A program made the translations under genes and the position numbers. This document shows, piece after piece, positions 1 through 6,750 of a stretch of 8,157 nt of DNA. Source of the DNA: Thermogutta sp. GTDB lineage: Bacteria > Planctomycetota > Planctomycetia > Pirellulales > Thermoguttaceae. The notes under the pieces were generated by a model that was not told the origin of the DNA, searched no databases, and worked only from the letters and a program-made list of their open reading frames with translations. The stretch lies in assembly GCF_014359955.1 (NCBI RefSeq), contig NZ_JACIYL010000125.1:1-8157 (forward strand), in the 5' to 3' direction. Within the stretch, counting starts at the first letter, position 1. Every line of letters begins with the position of its first letter.

Positions 1-2
1 TC

Positions 3-1007
3 CGCGTGTTTACAACGGAGCTGGAAAAGCTCCGGGATCTCCCGGCGGAAACCCTGGACGGCACGCGGATCAACATTTACGGCAACATCGAGTTCCCGCA
101 CGAGGCGGCGCTCTGTCTGCAAAACGGAGCAGAAGGCATCGGGCTGTATCGCACCGAGTTTCTCTATCTCGGCCGGAACGATCTGCCCAGCGAAGAAGAT
201 CATTACCAGGCGTACTGCGAAGTCGTCCGGATTATGGGTGATCGGCCGGTCACCATCCGCACGTTCGATCTGGGGGCCGATAAAGTCCCCCTCCAACTGG
301 GACTGGAAAAAGAGGCGAACCCCTGTCTGGGCTTGCGAAGCATCCGTCTGGCGCTGCGCTATCTGCCCCTGTTTCAAACACAGTTGCGTGCCATTCTGAG
401 GGCCAGCGTGTGCGGTAACGTACAGATCATGTTCCCCATGATCAGCACGCTGGCCGAGCTCCGCCAGGCCAAGCTCATGCTGGCGGAAGTGATGGAAGAC
501 CTGGCGGAGAGCCAGATTCCTTTCCGTCGGGACATTCCGCTGGGCATCATGGTGGAAGTTCCCTCCGTTGCTGTGACCATTGACCGGTTCCTGGACGAAG
601 TGGATTTCATCAGTTTGGGAACGAACGATTTGATTCAGTACACCCTTGCGGTGGACCGCACCAACCGCAATGTGGTGAACATGTACAACGCCACTGAGCC
701 CGCGGTGCTGCGGCTGATTCATCACGTGATCCAGGAGGCTTCGCGGAAAGGCGTACCGGTCAGTTTGTGCGGCCAGATGAGCAGCCATCCGCTCCACACC
801 ATGCTGCTCATTGGGCTGGGATTGCGGAAGTTCAGTGTGGCCGCTCATTCCATCCTTGAAATCAAGAAGGTCTGCCGCAGCGTGACCGTCCAGCAGTGTG
901 AGGCTCTTGCGAAACGGGCTCTGGAAATGGATCATGCCCGGGATGTGCAGGCACTCCTTCGGGAGCAGTTGATCAAGTTGATCCCGGCGTTCAGTCGGAT
1001 CATGTGA
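3..1007 (+). CDS. ptsI: PTS enzyme I (phosphoenolpyruvate-protein phosphotransferase), C-terminal part, 5'-truncated by window edge
   Basis: Cytoplasmic enzyme I takes phosphate from phosphoenolpyruvate and passes it to HPr, the first step of the PTS. Only the PEP-binding TIM-barrel and dimerisation part is present. Counting from the GTG at 6 as residue 1, R49 (YRTEF), R85 (RTFD), E184 (MVEVP), N207-D208 (GTNDL), R218 (VDR) and C255 (LCGQM) match E. coli EI R296, R332, E431, N454-D455, R465 and C502 at a constant offset of 247. The alignment is therefore gap-free across these sites, and about 247 residues, including the phosphorylated-His domain, lie upstream. The frame is open to the window edge, so the GTG at 6 is an internal codon, not the start. 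All PEP-site residues checked are intact. The one oddity is Gln257, where E. coli has Glu504 just after the catalytic Cys. An EI-Ntr (ptsP) identity cannot be excluded without the N-terminus. The downstream reductase follows closely on the same strand. Confidence 0.95.
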   Translation, partial: RVFTTELEKLRDLPAETLDGTRINIYGNIEFPHEAALCLQNGAEGIGLYRTEFLYLGRNDLPSEEDHYQAYCEVVRIMGDRPVTIRTFDLGADKVPLQLGLEKEANPCLGLRSIRLALRYLPLFQTQLRAILRASVCGNVQIMFPMISTLAELRQAKLMLAEVMEDLAESQIPFRRDIPLGIMVEVPSVAVTIDRFLDEVDFISLGTNDLIQYTLAVDRTNRNVVNMYNATEPAVLRLIHHVIQEASRKGVPVSLCGQMSSHPLHTMLLIGLGLRKFSVAAHSILEIKKVCRSVTVQQCEALAKRALEMDHARDVQALLREQLIKLIPAFSRIM

Positions 1008-1035
1008 ACCTCATTCCTGAGTACGGCAACAGAAC

Positions 1036-1041
1036 AGGTGG
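1036..1041 (+). promoter_or_regulatory. Ribosome binding site deciding the aldo/keto reductase start
   Basis: AGGTGG lies 4 bases before the ATG at 1046. The alternative in-frame GTG at 1004, which overlaps the enzyme I stop, has no purine-rich sequence before it. Its extra 14 residues precede the usual start of the fold, so ATG 1046 is preferred. Confidence 0.55.
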
Positions 1042-1045
1042 CGCT

Positions 1046-2038
1046 ATGAAGTCGCGATTGTTTCCTGCCCTGCAACGGGAAGTGTCGGAAATCGGATTGG
1101 GTACGTGGCAATTGGGCGGCACGGAATGGGGCGACGTGCCCGAGGAGGAGGCCCTCAACACACTGGCGGCTGCCGCAGAGGCGGGTATCACCTTCATTGA
1201 TACGGCCGACATCTACGGCCTGGGCCGCAGTGAATCGCTTATCGGACGCTTTTTGAAAGGCCGACCGGATCGCGACCGTTTCATTGTGGCCACCAAACTG
1301 GGAAGGCATCCCGAACCGGGGTGGCCCGCCAACTTCACCAGGGAAGTCGTCCGCCGCCACACAGAGGATTCCCTCCGTCGCCTGGGGGTGGATGTCATCC
1401 ATCTGACGCAAACCCACAGCCTGCCCCTAGAGGTCATGCGCGATACAGGCATTTTCGACTATCTGCGCGAACTGCGGGACGAGGGCAAAATACGCGCTTT
1501 TGGCGCCAGCGTGGAGAGCATGGAAGAGGCCCTGTTCTGTCTAAACGTCGAGGGAATGGCCTCTCTCCAGATCATCTTTAACATCTTTCGGCAGAAGCCC
1601 ATCGATGTCCTTTTCGACGAGGCCCAGAAACGGGGTGTGGCGCTGATCATTCGTCTGCCGCTGGCCAGCGGACTGCTGGCAGGGAAATTCACCCGGGACA
1701 CCCAATTTGCCCCCAACGACCACCGTTTCTTCAATCGTGATGGGGAGAAGTTTAATGTGGGGGAGACGTTTGCGGGCCTGCCCTTTGAAAAAGGCCTTGA
1801 ACTCGTCGAGCACATTCGACCGTGGGTTCCCCCGGGAATGACCATGGCCCAGATGGCCTTGCGGTGGTGCCTGGACTTTGATGCTGTGACGACCGTCATC
1901 CCCGGGGCAAAACGTCCCGATCAGGCACGGAGCAATGCCGCGGCAAGCGATTTGATGCCGCTTCCCCCCATTCTCCATAATCGGCTCGGCCGCTTCTATG
2001 AATCCCACGTGGCCGCCCACATTCGTGGCAAGTATTGA
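1046..2038 (+). CDS. Aldo/keto reductase family oxidoreductase
   Basis: This 330-residue protein is the normal length for an NAD(P)H-dependent aldo/keto reductase, a soluble TIM-barrel enzyme that reduces aldehydes or ketones to alcohols. The N-terminal strand (IGLGTWQLGG, 16-25) is typical. The full catalytic tetrad is visible: D52 and Y57 in FIDTADIYG, K84 in VATKLG, and H124 in TQTH. The segment PLASGLLAGKF (205-215) and the C-terminal cofactor-phosphate loop VIPGAKRPDQARSN (284-297, with G287, R290, Q293 and N297) match the NADPH-binding signature, which suggests an NADPH preference. There is no signal peptide or membrane segment. It lies 38 bases after enzyme I with no terminator between, so co-transcription is likely. 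The substrate cannot be read from the sequence. The family is certain; any link to PTS sugars is only an inference from position. Confidence 0.93.
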   Translation: MKSRLFPALQREVSEIGLGTWQLGGTEWGDVPEEEALNTLAAAAEAGITFIDTADIYGLGRSESLIGRFLKGRPDRDRFIVATKLGRHPEPGWPANFTREVVRRHTEDSLRRLGVDVIHLTQTHSLPLEVMRDTGIFDYLRELRDEGKIRAFGASVESMEEALFCLNVEGMASLQIIFNIFRQKPIDVLFDEAQKRGVALIIRLPLASGLLAGKFTRDTQFAPNDHRFFNRDGEKFNVGETFAGLPFEKGLELVEHIRPWVPPGMTMAQMALRWCLDFDAVTTVIPGAKRPDQARSNAAASDLMPLPPILHNRLGRFYESHVAAHIRGKY

Positions 2039-2140
2039 CAGCATTTTTATCCATTATTTTGGTTCTGCCTGATTGATCAGCAGTGGGTTCGCCGCTCGGG
2101 TGAATCGATCCCGATGCGCTGCGGCGGGCAGGTCCTCTTT

Positions 2141-2167
2141 TTGCGCTTGCGTGTGGCCGGATAAGAT
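2141..2167 (+). promoter_or_regulatory. Weak sigma-70-like promoter candidate upstream of the TPR gene
   Basis: TTGCGC (2141-2146) is separated by 15 bases from TAAGAT (2162-2167), which matches 4 of 6 positions of TATAAT. The spacing is short and the -35 match is partial. It is the most promoter-like spot in the spacer and would give a 5' leader of about 150 bases. Low confidence. Confidence 0.2.
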
Positions 2168-2278
2168 ATGTAAACGGATCGCCCGACAGCGGCACGTTAC
2201 CCACACCGCCTCTCAAGGGGCCTGGTGCGCGGCCTGAGTGGGGCCATGATTCCTGGTTGGCCGATACGTCAATCAGGG

Positions 2279-2298
2279 CGAGGTTCAATCCGACCTCG
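2279..2298 (+). promoter_or_regulatory. Perfect inverted repeat (leader hairpin) before the TPR gene ribosome binding site
   Basis: CGAGGT (2279-2284) and ACCTCG (2293-2298) are exact reverse complements around an 8-base loop. The stem ends 5 bases before the AAGGAG ribosome binding site (2304-2309). A structure here could modulate initiation. There is no T-run, so it is not an intrinsic terminator. The same CGAGG/CCTCG stem recurs at 7226-7240 before another gene of the cluster. Confidence 0.45.
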
Positions 2299-2303
2299 GG
2301 ATG

Positions 2304-2309
2304 AAGGAG
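2304..2309 (+). promoter_or_regulatory. Ribosome binding site of the TPR gene
   Basis: AAGGAG lies 10 bases before the ATG at 2320. It favours this start over the in-frame ATG at 2341, which has no purine-rich sequence before it and would remove the basic N-terminal part of the signal peptide. Confidence 0.65.
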
Positions 2310-2319
2310 TTCGCGAGCG

Positions 2320-5300
2320 ATGAACCGCGGTGATCGACGGATGATCTCGTCGCTTCTTTGCACAGTGCTGGCGCTGGCAAGCCTGGCATGTGTTTCTCAT
2401 CTGCCGGCCCAGGAAACAAATGCCGAAGCAACACGGGACTATAACGCAGCAGCGAAACTCCACAACCTGTCTTCGTGGGACCTGGCGGCCGAGCAGTGGC
2501 GGGCATTCATCGCCAAACATCCCGGTGATCCCCGTGTGCCGAAGGCCCTTCATTATCTGGGCGTGTGCCTGTTCAATCAAAAGCAGTACGAAGCGGCGGC
2601 TCAGGCCTTCCAGCAATCTATCGAAAAAGGCGTCGAGGAGAATTTTCGGGAATTGTCAGCAGTTTACCGGGGGATGGCCCTGTTTGAAGCTGCCAGACAG
2701 CAAAAACCGGAGCTCTACTCCGCAGCGCGTAATGCCCTGGAGGAATATCTGCGGACTTACCCCAATGGCAGTCAACGCCCGCAAGCCCAGTACTATCTCG
2801 CGGAAACCCTCTATTTTCAGGGTCAGAAGGATCAGGCCGCCCAGGCCTATCGCCGATTCCTCCAATCATTTCCCGACGATGGGCGTGTGCCCGACGTGCT
2901 GTTTGCACTCGCGGTGTGCGAAGAGGAGCTCGGCAACAGGCAGGCTGCGTTGAAAAACTACCAGACATTCACGGAAAGGTATCCGCAGCATCCCAAAGTC
3001 AACGAAGTCCTCTATCGAATCGGTGAAGTCCAGTATTCGCTGGGGAATTTCGAGCAGGCGGAACTCTTCTTCCGCAAGGCCGGGGCAGACTCCCGATTTG
3101 CCGATGCCGATCTGGCGGTCATTCGATCGGGCGACGCCCTGGTTCAGATGAAACGTTACGACGAAGCAGCCCAGCAGTACGCAAGCGTGGAAAAACGCTT
3201 CCCCAATTCGCCGCATATTGCGCGGGCGAATTTGGGTGCTGCCAAGTGCCTCTACTTAGCCAATCGTTACCAGGAGGCTCTCCCTCTCCTGGTTCGCGCC
3301 ACGCAGGCGCCTGAGGTACGGGCGGAGGCCATTCACTGGGCGGCCCGGTGCTATCTGAAACTTGGACAACCCCAACAGGTACTGGACCTGATCGACCCAG
3401 AAACCGTCAAGAGCGCTGCCGCTCCATGGAACGTGACGCTCCAGCTCGATCGGGCGGACGCCCTCTACGAAATCCCCGAAAAGCGCGAGGCAGCCATCAA
3501 AGAGTACGCACAGGCGGCGGCCATGGCGACCGATCCGGCGATCAAGGGGGAGGCACTCTACGCTGCAGCGCACACAGCGCTGGGACTGGGCCAGTTCGGC
3601 GCGGCGCGACAGTACGCAGAACAGTTTCGCAAGGAAATTCCGGACCACGTGCTGAGTCCGGATGTGGAGCATATTCTGGCGGAATGCGAATTGGCCGAGA
3701 GTCGTTACGATACCGCGGCCCAGATGTTTGATGCGCTTGCCAGAAAATATCCCAAAAATCCGCAGGTGGGTTTGTGGCGAATCCGTCAGCTCACGGCCCT
3801 CCAGATGGCGGGCAAGCATGACGCGGTCGTGAAGCTGGGCCAGACGCTGGCCAGTGTCCTCCCCCAAGTCGACGATCAGGCGGCGATCCTGACGCTTGTA
3901 GGGGCCAGCCAACTGGAACTCGGGAACCCCAAAGCGGCCCAGGAATCGCTGCTTCTGGCGCTCAGTCGCAGCGGCAAAGGCCCGTCCGCAGACCGCGCGA
4001 TGCTTCTTCTGGCCTGGGCCTACCACAAACAGGGACGCACCGCCGACGCACGAACGGTGGTCGAGCGCATGATCAAAGACTTCCCCCAGAGCACTCTCCT
4101 GGACCGGGCTTACTACGAGCTGGGCAAGTACTGTGCAGCGCTTCAGGATTACGCATCGGCCGAATCAGCCTACCGAGAGGTTCTCCAGCGATTTCCGGAA
4201 AGTTCCCGTGTGCCCGCGGCAATGTGTGAACTGGCCCAAACACTCCTGAAAAGCAACAAATCCCCCGAGGCCGAACAGATTCTCAACGATCTTTTGCAAA
4301 AATACGCGAATCATCCGCTGGCATCCTGGGCGCGTTACCTGCTGGGAACCCTCTACTTCGAGCGGCAGCAGCTCGACCGCGCCATGCAGATGATCGACCA
4401 GGCCCTCCAGGGAGGTCTGACGGGGAACGAGCGCTCGGCCGCCCTTTATACCCAGGGGCTCATTTTGATCGATAAAAAACAGTACGACCAGGCGGCGGCC
4501 ATTTTTAAACAAATACTCGACGAAAATCCCCAGTATCCGGAAGCTGATAAAGTTCTTTACCAGTGGGCATGGGCGGAAAAATTGGCCGGCAAAGAAAACG
4601 AGGCCATCGCTTTATTCCAGCGGCTCATCGACACGGCGCCGGACAGTCCCCATCGTCCCGAAGCCGAATATCATGTGGCGAGCCATCTGTATTCCCAGGG
4701 ACGTTATTCCGAGGCGGCCGCGCTCTATCATCACTGTTATCAATCAGGTCGCGATCCCGATCTGATTGAAAAAGCCGTGCACCGGTTAGGCTGGTGCTTC
4801 TTCAAACTGGGACAATACGAGAACGCCGCGCAAACGTTTTCCTATCAGAAGTCAACTTATCCCAAAGGCTCGTTAGCGGCGGACGCTGCTTTTATGGAAG
4901 CGGAATCGCTCTTCATGCAGAACAAATTCACGGAGGCACTCCGGCTCTACGAGTCTCTGAGCCCTCTGGAGTCGCCAGACTACGAGGTTCTGCGGCTTCT
5001 TCACGCCGGCCAGTCGGCCGCACAAATGAAACAAACAGATCGGGCCCTGGAGTATTATCGACAGGTGCTGGCGAAGTTTCCCGCCACCCCCGAGGCCATC
5101 CAGGCTCACTTTGAAACAGGCATGATCCACTACGAGCGCGGCGAGCTGGATACGGCTTTAAAAATGTTTGAAAAAGTATTGGAGAACGCCAAGCAGGTTC
5201 CCGATGAGACGGCAGCCAGGGCGCAGTTCATGCTCGGCGAGATCGCCATGCAGCAAAAGAAATACGACGATGCGGTGAAATACTTTTTCCGCGTGGCCTA

Positions 5301-5478
5301 CGGTTATCGCCTGCCGAAGTGGCAGGCCGCAGCCTTGTATGAAGCCGCCCGGTGCTTTGAAACGCTGCAACGACCAGAACAGGCCGCGAAACTCTATCAG
5401 GAACTGATTGACAACTTCCCGGAAAGTGATCGCATCGCTGATGCGAGGGCCAAATTACGCCTCCTTAAACCACAGTGA
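2320..5478 (+). CDS. Very long secreted tetratricopeptide-repeat (TPR) protein
   Basis: This 1052-residue protein starts with a likely Sec signal: basic residues (R3, R6, R7), a hydrophobic core at about 9-26, and possible cleavage after A30 (LPA-Q). C24 is preceded by S-L-A, a poor lipobox, so a lipoprotein is possible but not favoured. From about residue 36 to 1039 the chain is nearly continuous TPR. By eye there are about 27 helix-turn-helix units of 34-39 residues, with recurring Tyr/Leu-Gly in helix A, A-x4-(Y/F) in helix B, and FP or YP at the turns (for example 184-185, 294-295, 588-589, 625-626, 1033-1034). No catalytic domain is visible. Such solenoids bind proteins or peptides and scaffold complexes. 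The following genes encode ExbB, ExbD and a TonB-like protein, so a periplasmic scaffold or partner role is inferred, loosely like CpoB/YbgF beside Tol-Pal but far longer. The exact function is unknown. Confidence 0.9.
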   Translation: MNRGDRRMISSLLCTVLALASLACVSHLPAQETNAEATRDYNAAAKLHNLSSWDLAAEQWRAFIAKHPGDPRVPKALHYLGVCLFNQKQYEAAAQAFQQSIEKGVEENFRELSAVYRGMALFEAARQQKPELYSAARNALEEYLRTYPNGSQRPQAQYYLAETLYFQGQKDQAAQAYRRFLQSFPDDGRVPDVLFALAVCEEELGNRQAALKNYQTFTERYPQHPKVNEVLYRIGEVQYSLGNFEQAELFFRKAGADSRFADADLAVIRSGDALVQMKRYDEAAQQYASVEKRFPNSPHIARANLGAAKCLYLANRYQEALPLLVRATQAPEVRAEAIHWAARCYLKLGQPQQVLDLIDPETVKSAAAPWNVTLQLDRADALYEIPEKREAAIKEYAQAAAMATDPAIKGEALYAAAHTALGLGQFGAARQYAEQFRKEIPDHVLSPDVEHILAECELAESRYDTAAQMFDALARKYPKNPQVGLWRIRQLTALQMAGKHDAVVKLGQTLASVLPQVDDQAAILTLVGASQLELGNPKAAQESLLLALSRSGKGPSADRAMLLLAWAYHKQGRTADARTVVERMIKDFPQSTLLDRAYYELGKYCAALQDYASAESAYREVLQRFPESSRVPAAMCELAQTLLKSNKSPEAEQILNDLLQKYANHPLASWARYLLGTLYFERQQLDRAMQMIDQALQGGLTGNERSAALYTQGLILIDKKQYDQAAAIFKQILDENPQYPEADKVLYQWAWAEKLAGKENEAIALFQRLIDTAPDSPHRPEAEYHVASHLYSQGRYSEAAALYHHCYQSGRDPDLIEKAVHRLGWCFFKLGQYENAAQTFSYQKSTYPKGSLAADAAFMEAESLFMQNKFTEALRLYESLSPLESPDYEVLRLLHAGQSAAQMKQTDRALEYYRQVLAKFPATPEAIQAHFETGMIHYERGELDTALKMFEKVLENAKQVPDETAARAQFMLGEIAMQQKKYDDAVKYFFRVAYGYRLPKWQAAALYEAARCFETLQRPEQAAKLYQELIDNFPESDRIADARAKLRLLKPQ

Positions 5479-5573
5479 GTATGCGAATAATAAAAATAAC
5501 CTGCCGTCCAGGCATAGATAAACTCACGGGGTTTGTGTGGCGAAGTCTGTTTTTCGGGCGGCGAACGGTCGGG

Positions 5574-5601
5574 TTGAAAGACAATCAGGTGTGCAAATAG
5601 T
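5574..5601 (+). promoter_or_regulatory. Candidate sigma-70-like promoter for the exbB-exbD operon
   Basis: TTGAAA (5574-5579, 5 of 6 to TTGACA) is separated by 16 bases from AATAGT (5596-5601, 4 of 6 to TATAAT). It would give a leader of roughly 110 bases before exbB. This is a consensus match by eye only; the promoter consensus of this organism is not known. Confidence 0.3.
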
Positions 5602-5697
5602 CTTTTTGACAATCCGGAACAGCAAGCAGCCACGGCAACGCGCGGCCAGCAGGACAGAACGGATGGAAAAATGACGCAAACGAGAATCGCGGTTCCC

Positions 5698-5704
5698 AGG
5701 TGAG
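5698..5704 (+). promoter_or_regulatory. Ribosome binding site of exbB
   Basis: AGGTGAG lies 11 bases before the ATG at 5716. The spacing is slightly long but this is the only purine-rich candidate. It supports a start that keeps the basic N-terminus (K8, R9, R10) of the signal peptide. Confidence 0.5.
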
Positions 5705-5715
5705 AGACCGGTGCA

Positions 5716-6750
5716 ATGACAACAATCCCCCTGATAAAACGGCGGCCGGTATTGCGATTACTGGTGGTTGTGCTGCTCTTGATTGGAGCAGGGACGATCA
5801 TCCACGGTGTTTGCCGGGCGGAGGTTACGGCGCCCGCAGCTCCTCCTGTTTCGGAGGGCCCCCCGCAAGTCGTCGAACATCGCGATCCCGCCACCAGCCT
5901 GGAGGAAGCGGATCGCAAGGCCGAGGAGGCCCTGGCGGCTGCGCCCGCCACACAGCCGGACCAGCCGGAAAGCGCTCGCAAGCCAGGGACGATCCCGCAA
6001 ATCAATGTGCTCGATCTGGCTTTCCGGGGCGGCGTGCTGATGATTCCCATCACGTTGATGTCGATCCTGACGGTCATCTTCGGGCTGGAGCGAGCCCTGG
6101 GATTGCGGCGACGGAAGGTGGTTCCCGCGGGCCTCATTCGCGGGCTCGGGCAGCTTGTGGAAGAGAAACGCGGATTTGATCCCCGGGCGGCCTATCGCCT
6201 GGCTCAGCATTATCCTTCCTCGGCCGCCAATGTCCTCAAAGCGATGCTGGTCAAGGTCGGCCGACCGCTCCCGGAAATTGAGCAGGCCATGAAAGAAGCC
6301 ACCGAGCGAGAGGCGGATCGCCTCTACAGTAACGTGCGGTTTCTGACGCTTTCCGCGGCCGTCACCCCGCTTTTAGGACTGCTGGGGACAGTGCAGGGAA
6401 TGATCCAGGCGTTCTTTGTGACGTCGCATCTCCCCACCGGGGCCGATCGAGCAGAGATGCTGGCGCAGGGGATTTACACGGCCTTGGTGACGACGTTTGC
6501 CGGACTGTGTGTGGCCATTCCCGCCTCGGTGCTGGCGCACTATTTCGAGGGACGTATCCAGAAGCTCTTGCGCGAGCTGGACGAATCACTTTTGGGCCTC
6601 TTGCCCCAGTTTGAACGCTTCGAAGGCCGCCTGCGAATGGGGCGAGAGCAGATTCCCACGCCCGACCTCTCGACAAACGCCGGTTTGCGGCGCGAGGCTC
6701 CGCAGCCACCTCCGCCTCCCAGTCCCGCTGAAACGGGAGCCATGCCATGA
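5716..6750 (+). CDS. exbB: MotA/TolQ/ExbB-family proton channel protein with N-terminal extension
   Basis: This 344-residue inner-membrane protein should form the pentameric channel that, with ExbD, turns proton flow into motion of a TonB/TolA-type partner. A signal peptide (basic 8-14, hydrophobic 15-29, possible cleavage after A35) precedes an Ala/Pro/Glu-rich periplasmic stretch (36-95). Three membrane segments follow at about 104-124, 208-236 and 254-275. The family core is clear: GLLGTVQGMIQAFF (221-234) and LVTTFAGLCVAIPA (257-270). T225 and T260 align with the pore threonines of TolQ (T145, T178) and ExbB (T148, T181). The signal peptide plus extension favours ExbB over TolQ, which lacks them. 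The cytoplasmic tail ends with five consecutive prolines (331-335). The stop overlaps the exbD start (ATGA), which indicates translational coupling. Confidence 0.92.
   Translation: MTTIPLIKRRPVLRLLVVVLLLIGAGTIIHGVCRAEVTAPAAPPVSEGPPQVVEHRDPATSLEEADRKAEEALAAAPATQPDQPESARKPGTIPQINVLDLAFRGGVLMIPITLMSILTVIFGLERALGLRRRKVVPAGLIRGLGQLVEEKRGFDPRAAYRLAQHYPSSAANVLKAMLVKVGRPLPEIEQAMKEATEREADRLYSNVRFLTLSAAVTPLLGLLGTVQGMIQAFFVTSHLPTGADRAEMLAQGIYTALVTTFAGLCVAIPASVLAHYFEGRIQKLLRELDESLLGLLPQFERFEGRLRMGREQIPTPDLSTNAGLRREAPQPPPPPSPAETGAMP
6735..6739 (+). promoter_or_regulatory. Ribosome binding site of exbD, inside the exbB coding sequence
   Basis: GGGAG lies 7 bases before the ATG at 6747. It sits 14 bases after the run of five proline codons of exbB (6706-6720), so a ribosome slowed there would lie close to or over this site. 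Confidence 0.55.

Larger units (their letters stand above)
2039..2319 (+). other. Intergenic spacer between the reductase and the TPR gene
   Basis: These 281 bases begin AT-rich (2041-2060) and then become GC-rich. No hairpin followed by a T-run was found after the reductase stop, so no intrinsic terminator is claimed. Contents: a small near-palindrome CTGAT-TG-ATCAG (2069-2080), a weak promoter candidate (2141-2167), a 25-codon ORF running into the TPR start (2246-2323), and a hairpin (2279-2298). No convincing conserved protein is encoded on either strand. The antisense frame that crosses the spacer has no recognisable family character. Confidence 0.6.
5479..5715 (+). other. Intergenic spacer between the TPR gene and exbB
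   Basis: These 237 bases start with an AT-rich run just after the TPR stop (5484-5500) and hold the promoter candidate at 5574-5601. A 10-codon ORF (5671-5703, MTQTRIAVPR) has a stop that falls inside the exbB ribosome binding site. Weak inverted repeats (TATGC/GCATA at 5480-5516, CCTG/CAGG at 5500-5512) lack a following T-run, so no terminator is called. The gap suggests exbB can be transcribed separately from the TPR gene. Confidence 0.55.

Noticed and set aside
6..8. GTG at 6 as a true start giving a short 333-residue enzyme
   Set aside because: The constant 247-residue offset to E. coli enzyme I shows this is the C-terminal part, and the frame is open to the window edge.
1004..1045. GTG start for the reductase that overlaps the enzyme I stop
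   Set aside because: No ribosome binding site precedes it and the added 14 residues are not part of the fold. ATG 1046 has AGGTGG at good spacing.
2114..2164. 16-codon ORF in the spacer before the TPR gene
   Set aside because: It is very short, has no ribosome binding site and is not linked to a start codon.
2380..2391. Lipobox making the TPR protein a lipoprotein at C24
   Set aside because: Ser at -3 and Leu at -2 fit the lipobox poorly. Cleavage after A30 is at least as good, so lipoprotein status is left open and not called.
3256..4026. Long antisense open frame of 256 codons inside the TPR gene
   Set aside because: It is rich in Arg, His and Gly with no recognisable motif and no ribosome binding site context. 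The + strand frame here shows clear TPR periodicity, so this is a shadow.
5480..5516. Terminator after the TPR gene (TATGC/GCATA with inner CCTG/CAGG)
   Set aside because: The stems are short, widely spaced and not followed by a T-run.
5606..5611. Perfect TTGACA as the exbB -35 element
   Set aside because: The sequence 15-19 bases downstream is GC-rich (AGCCACGG region) with nothing resembling a -10 box.
5671..5703. 10-codon leader ORF whose stop lies in the exbB ribosome binding site
   Set aside because: A frame this short arises easily by chance, no regulatory codon run is present, and the upstream ribosome binding site is weak. It is mentioned in the spacer entry only.
5397..6137. Antisense open frame of 246 codons across the exbB start
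   Set aside because: Its composition is Ser/Arg-rich with no family motif, and it spans the end of the TPR gene, the spacer and exbB. The + strand genes explain the sequence.
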